This document shows, piece by piece, positions 61,023-64,000 of a DNA stretch of 64,000 bases. The stretch lies in assembly GCA_045537235.1 (NCBI GenBank), contig JAZSPB010000125.1, positions 1 through 64,000 on the forward strand. The letters are read 5' to 3'. Position numbers and translations under genes: made by a program. Each line of letters opens with the position of its first letter. The stretch's first letter is position 1. The DNA comes from RGIG8775 sp045537235 (GTDB lineage: Bacteria > Bacillota > Clostridia > Oscillospirales > CAG-272). The notes beneath the pieces were generated by a model. It saw only the letters and a list, made by a program, of their open reading frames with translations. It made no database searches and was not told the DNA's origin.

Positions 61023-61088
61023 ATTCTCCTTTAACCATTCCAAGTAAGTTTTGGCAGGTTTCAATCATTTCTCTTTTCAGCTTCCCCT

Positions 61089-61823
61089 TCAAGAAGAAAA
61101 AGAGCGAAAAGCGGTTGGAGACATATTGGTATGCTTTTTGAAAAAATTGCTGAAATAGTATTCATTTTCAAAACCGCAAGAAAAAGCGATATCCTTCACA
61201 AGCAGATCGGTATCCGCCAGCAATTGCTTGGCTTTTTGCAATCTTCTCTCAGCAACGTATTCAATGGGGGACACGCCCGTAAATGCTTTGAACCGCCGCA
61301 AAAACTGAACGTATGACAGCCCGCACCGCTCGCCCATCTGTGAAAGACTTATACTTTTGTGAAGCGATCTGTTGATCTCAGCAACAATTCTTTCTATCGG
61401 CTCGTCTTCGCTTTTCTTTTTTAGCGTTTCCATTTCATATTGCATTACAAGATCGTCGAATAAATGGCTTCTGTATTCAAAGTCCGCCCCAAATACTTCG
61501 CGGTCCAGCATTTCGAGAGTAACCAACGTCGTGCTGAGCCGCACTTGATCCTTGAAAACAACGTGGTCGCAGTCAAACGCAGGGCTCTCAGCTTTGTACC
61601 TGAACAGATACATAGTAACAGGTTCCACCACCTCTCGGTGATAAAGCGTGTTTTTTCTGAACAGCATCCCTTCGTTGGCTTTCACGGTAAACATTTCGCC
61701 GTTGCATACCACGGAAAAGCTCCCCTTTGTCACAAGCGCAAATATATCGTCAGAGCCAATAAAATCTTCCATTATGAACTTTTTTCGACTAGCTCTCTGA
61801 GCAATCAAAAGTTGAAACCTCAT
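61089..61823 (-). CDS. AraC-family transcriptional regulator
   Basis: This 244-aa protein has an N-terminal cupin-like sensing domain (about 1-130) and two C-terminal HTHs (SLSQMGERCGLSYVQFLRRFKAFTG about 157-182; VKDIAFSCGFENEYYFSNFFKK about 207-228) ending in the usual AraC form. It is divergent from a GH42-like gene, so it probably activates that gene in response to a sugar. Confidence 0.9.
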   Translation of the reverse strand: MRFQLLIAQRASRKKFIMEDFIGSDDIFALVTKGSFSVVCNGEMFTVKANEGMLFRKNTLYHREVVEPVTMYLFRYKAESPAFDCDHVVFKDQVRLSTTLVTLEMLDREVFGADFEYRSHLFDDLVMQYEMETLKKKSEDEPIERIVAEINRSLHKSISLSQMGERCGLSYVQFLRRFKAFTGVSPIEYVAERRLQKAKQLLADTDLLVKDIAFSCGFENEYYFSNFFKKHTNMSPTAFRSFSS

Positions 61824-61855
61824 CTGCCCTCCAAATGATAGAATATTATATCTCT

Positions 61856-61900
61856 ATTATAAAAAAACGCATTGACTTTGTCAACATTTTATTTTACAAT
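61856..61900. promoter_or_regulatory. Divergent promoters with a shared palindrome
   Basis: Plus: TTGACT (61872-61877), 17 nt, TACAAT (61895-61900). Minus: TTGACA (61879-61884), 17 nt, TATAAT (61856-61861). The two -35 boxes form the palindrome TTGACTTTGTCAA (61872-61884), so polymerases on the two strands would compete. Confidence 0.8.
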
Positions 61901-61938
61901 GGCATCAACCCAATACTTTTTCACAAGGAGAAACGAGT

Positions 61939-63825
61939 ATGTATAAAATCGAAAACGGTATTCTGCACAATGACAAAAGAAAACTCTTTGCCATAGGCGA
62001 ATCGTATTATCCCTCCTTTCATCCCTGCAAATTCCCCGTTCCGCCTGATGGTGACCGAATCGGAGAAATGAAAAAAGATCTGGCTATGATGGCGGAAGCG
62101 GGCTTTAATCACGTTCGTTTTGCCGCGTTGGGGGAGGTTGCTTACGATAGCACCGCACAGCGTGTTTCTCCAAATACGGCTTTTGTGGACAGCATGATTA
62201 CGGAAGCGGAGAAAAACGGGCTTTCGGTCTCGATTCGTCTCCAAGGCTTTTCGGTTAATCTGCGAGGCTTTTCGGATGCCGACATCATAGACGAGAATGG
62301 CAACACCCCGGATTTCGCATGGTCGGATTTTGTTCGCACTACTCTGCACCACCAAGGCATTTTGGAAGATAATTTTGTATATGCCAGAGATCTGGCTAAG
62401 CATTTTTCCACCTTCCCTTCGGTGGTGGGATATCAGACATACAACGAACCCAAATTTCCTCGCCCCACTACGATTGTATGTGACTACAATCCACACGCCG
62501 TAGCCGCATTTCGGAAATGGTTAGTAGAAAAAGGCGAGCTTACCGAGGAAGAGGCGCAAGCATACGAACCGCCTCGCAGTCGTGGGGAACAATCACCTCA
62601 TATGTGGGCTCTTTGGCGCATCTTTTCCACCGAAAGTATGCGAAACTTTCTCAAAAACGCATCGGACGGCGCGACAGAAGGTGCCGCACTTCCAACCTTT
62701 ACCTGTCTCACAGCAGATACAGCCTGCAAATCCAACCCCATAAGAGGCGTTCATGCCTTTGGAAATGCCGAGGATATGGATATTGTGGGTTACACGATCT
62801 ACAAGCATGGCTGGGGCGCGGAATATTACCCTATGTGTCTTGACGGAGATACGTTTCAATGCGCCGCCGAAGCCGAGGGGAAAGAGGCTTGGTGCATTGA
62901 GTTGGATAGCCGAACGTATATTCCGCCGTCCGTCTATAACAAAGGAACCTACGCTACCATCGGTTCGGGAGTAAAAGGAATTGTTTACTATCAATGGAGA
63001 GGCGATTGCCCTGTGGAGGGAGTTCCTCACCCCAACAGTTGCGGCATCCTCAACTACGATGGCACCAAGACCGCCAATTTTGAAAACGCGATAGCGGTCA
63101 ATCGATGGATCGCCTCAATCAACGATCTTCTGGTCAATGCAAAACGGGCACGAGAAGGCATTGGATTGTTTTACTCCATGTATTCCATCGCATACCATGA
63201 CGCATTGGAAAACAGTAACGGTGCGCGCCAAGAAACTCTTTTCAATGCGTCCATTCTTAACTATATTCAACTTTACACAGACATCAGAAGAGCGGGATAT
63301 ACGGTTACCGTTACGGACGGAAAACATCTCGCACATCAGTTCGAAGAGTTGAAGGTGTTGATTGTTCCCGATTTTGTTCACATCACAGCCGAGGAACGCG
63401 ATGTCATTGAACGCTTCTTTGAAAACGGCGGAACGGTCTATACAAACGGTCCCCTCGGAGCCCAAACGATCGCTTACCCACGGCTTATCCAATATGATAA
63501 AATCGAGCGCACCTATGAAGAAAAGGTCTTCCGTCCCCGATATACGCCATACGATCTGCCGAATCTCACGGGTGTCGCACCGATCGCCGTATCACTTGAC
63601 CCCAATGTGGGCGTTCAAGTGCTTGAGGGAAAAGGCTATACACTTTTGGTGATTACTAACATCTCCCCCGTCAAAGAAAAAACCGATGTAACCATCTGTG
63701 TTTCCATTCCGTTCAAAAGTGCCGAGTTCACCGCCATTGACGGAGAGCGAGAGGTTTTGATCAGCAAAAACAGTATCACGGTTTGTGATGTAACAGACGG
63801 CGGCATTGTCATATTACGGCAGTAA
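61939..63825 (+). CDS. GH42-like beta-galactosidase
   Basis: This 628-aa enzyme of clan GH-A has acid/base Glu170 in YNEP and nucleophile Glu321 in AWCIELDS. Early blocks ESYYPSFHP and EAGFNHVRFAALGE fit GH42, and a trimerisation-like domain follows (about 400-540). No signal peptide is seen, so it is cytosolic. AAGGAGAA precedes the ATG. It probably cleaves beta-linked galactosides taken up by the cell. Confidence 0.88.
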   Translation: MYKIENGILHNDKRKLFAIGESYYPSFHPCKFPVPPDGDRIGEMKKDLAMMAEAGFNHVRFAALGEVAYDSTAQRVSPNTAFVDSMITEAEKNGLSVSIRLQGFSVNLRGFSDADIIDENGNTPDFAWSDFVRTTLHHQGILEDNFVYARDLAKHFSTFPSVVGYQTYNEPKFPRPTTIVCDYNPHAVAAFRKWLVEKGELTEEEAQAYEPPRSRGEQSPHMWALWRIFSTESMRNFLKNASDGATEGAALPTFTCLTADTACKSNPIRGVHAFGNAEDMDIVGYTIYKHGWGAEYYPMCLDGDTFQCAAEAEGKEAWCIELDSRTYIPPSVYNKGTYATIGSGVKGIVYYQWRGDCPVEGVPHPNSCGILNYDGTKTANFENAIAVNRWIASINDLLVNAKRAREGIGLFYSMYSIAYHDALENSNGARQETLFNASILNYIQLYTDIRRAGYTVTVTDGKHLAHQFEELKVLIVPDFVHITAEERDVIERFFENGGTVYTNGPLGAQTIAYPRLIQYDKIERTYEEKVFRPRYTPYDLPNLTGVAPIAVSLDPNVGVQVLEGKGYTLLVITNISPVKEKTDVTICVSIPFKSAEFTAIDGEREVLISKNSITVCDVTDGGIVILRQ

Positions 63826-64000
63826 TTTTTCACAATTATTCTCCCGCCTCTATTAAGGAAAGGATACCCCTATGTCCTTTTCCTTGATAATGAGCAGCTA
63901 CGCACCGCCCTTCACCATCCATTAACACGTCACCTGTAAAATAAAAGGACACCGATCGGAGCAAGTCTTCCTTGCCTTATCGGTGTTCTTTTCTTTGTGC
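63826..64000 (+). other. Intergenic end with two hairpins
   Basis: An inverted repeat (63855-63864 and 63875-63885, AAGGAAAGGA/TCCTTTTCCTT) is followed by a stem-loop near 63946-63989 with arms AGGACACCGAT and ATCGGTGTTCT and a T-run. No gene is visible before the window ends. Confidence 0.6.
63945..63994 (+). terminator. Terminator similar to that after attR
   Basis: ACACCGAT...ATCGGTGTTCTTTTC with the loop text CTTGCCTT, close to the terminator at 60969 (ACACCGATTCGTGC, CTTGCCTTGTCGGTG). It ends the GH42-like gene. Confidence 0.75.

Noticed and set aside
1..64000. tRNA and rRNA genes other than tmRNA
   Set aside because: I saw no cloverleaf with anticodon and T-loop outside ssrA; the second TTCGACTCC at attR is only the att repeat.

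Overview
The window looks like a chromosomal segment of an uncultured Gram-positive gut bacterium of the class Clostridia. Its ribosome binding sites are strong AGGAGG types, its promoters are of the sigma-A type, the tmRNA has a one-piece layout, and the host genes flanking the insert are plant-glycan glycosidases with an AraC regulator. No taxon can be proved without a database search.

About 58 kb of the window (2725-60942) is a complete-looking siphovirus-type prophage inserted at the 3' end of the tmRNA gene ssrA. A 23-bp direct repeat of the ssrA 3' end (2725-2747 and 60920-60942) marks attL and attR, and the tmRNA stays intact at the left end. Host genes on the left are a GH39-like glycosidase and an RluA-type pseudouridine synthase. 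On the right they are an AraC regulator divergent from a GH42-like beta-galactosidase.

Plus-strand prophage genes form one block across attP in the circular phage. This block holds the S24-type repressor (57182), a zinc-ribbon membrane protein (58135), the integrase beside attR (59665), and then at the left end a 50-aa protein, an LPD29-like protein, a 45-aa peptide, a second tyrosine recombinase and a 136-aa protein (3610-7478).

Almost everything else is on the minus strand. The early region runs from a divergent operator region at 57007-57151 down to 39622. It contains a Cro-like regulator, an ImmA/IrrE peptidase, a helicase-methyltransferase fusion, a recombination set (SSB, Cas4/RecB-like nuclease, annealase-like protein, second SSB-like protein), a replication initiator with internal 21-bp iterons, two radical SAM proteins, an ASCH protein and many small cysteine-rich proteins. 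A two-gene membrane-associated module with its own promoter sits at 38233-39291. The late operon starts from a promoter at 38132-38159 and runs through packaging, head and tail genes to 7628. I could not recognise an endolysin.

A roughly 245-bp palindromic element occurs three times: once in the host (1-168) and twice in the prophage (7421-7624, 36634-36878). Each copy is placed at a stop codon. It is the most unusual non-coding structure in the window.
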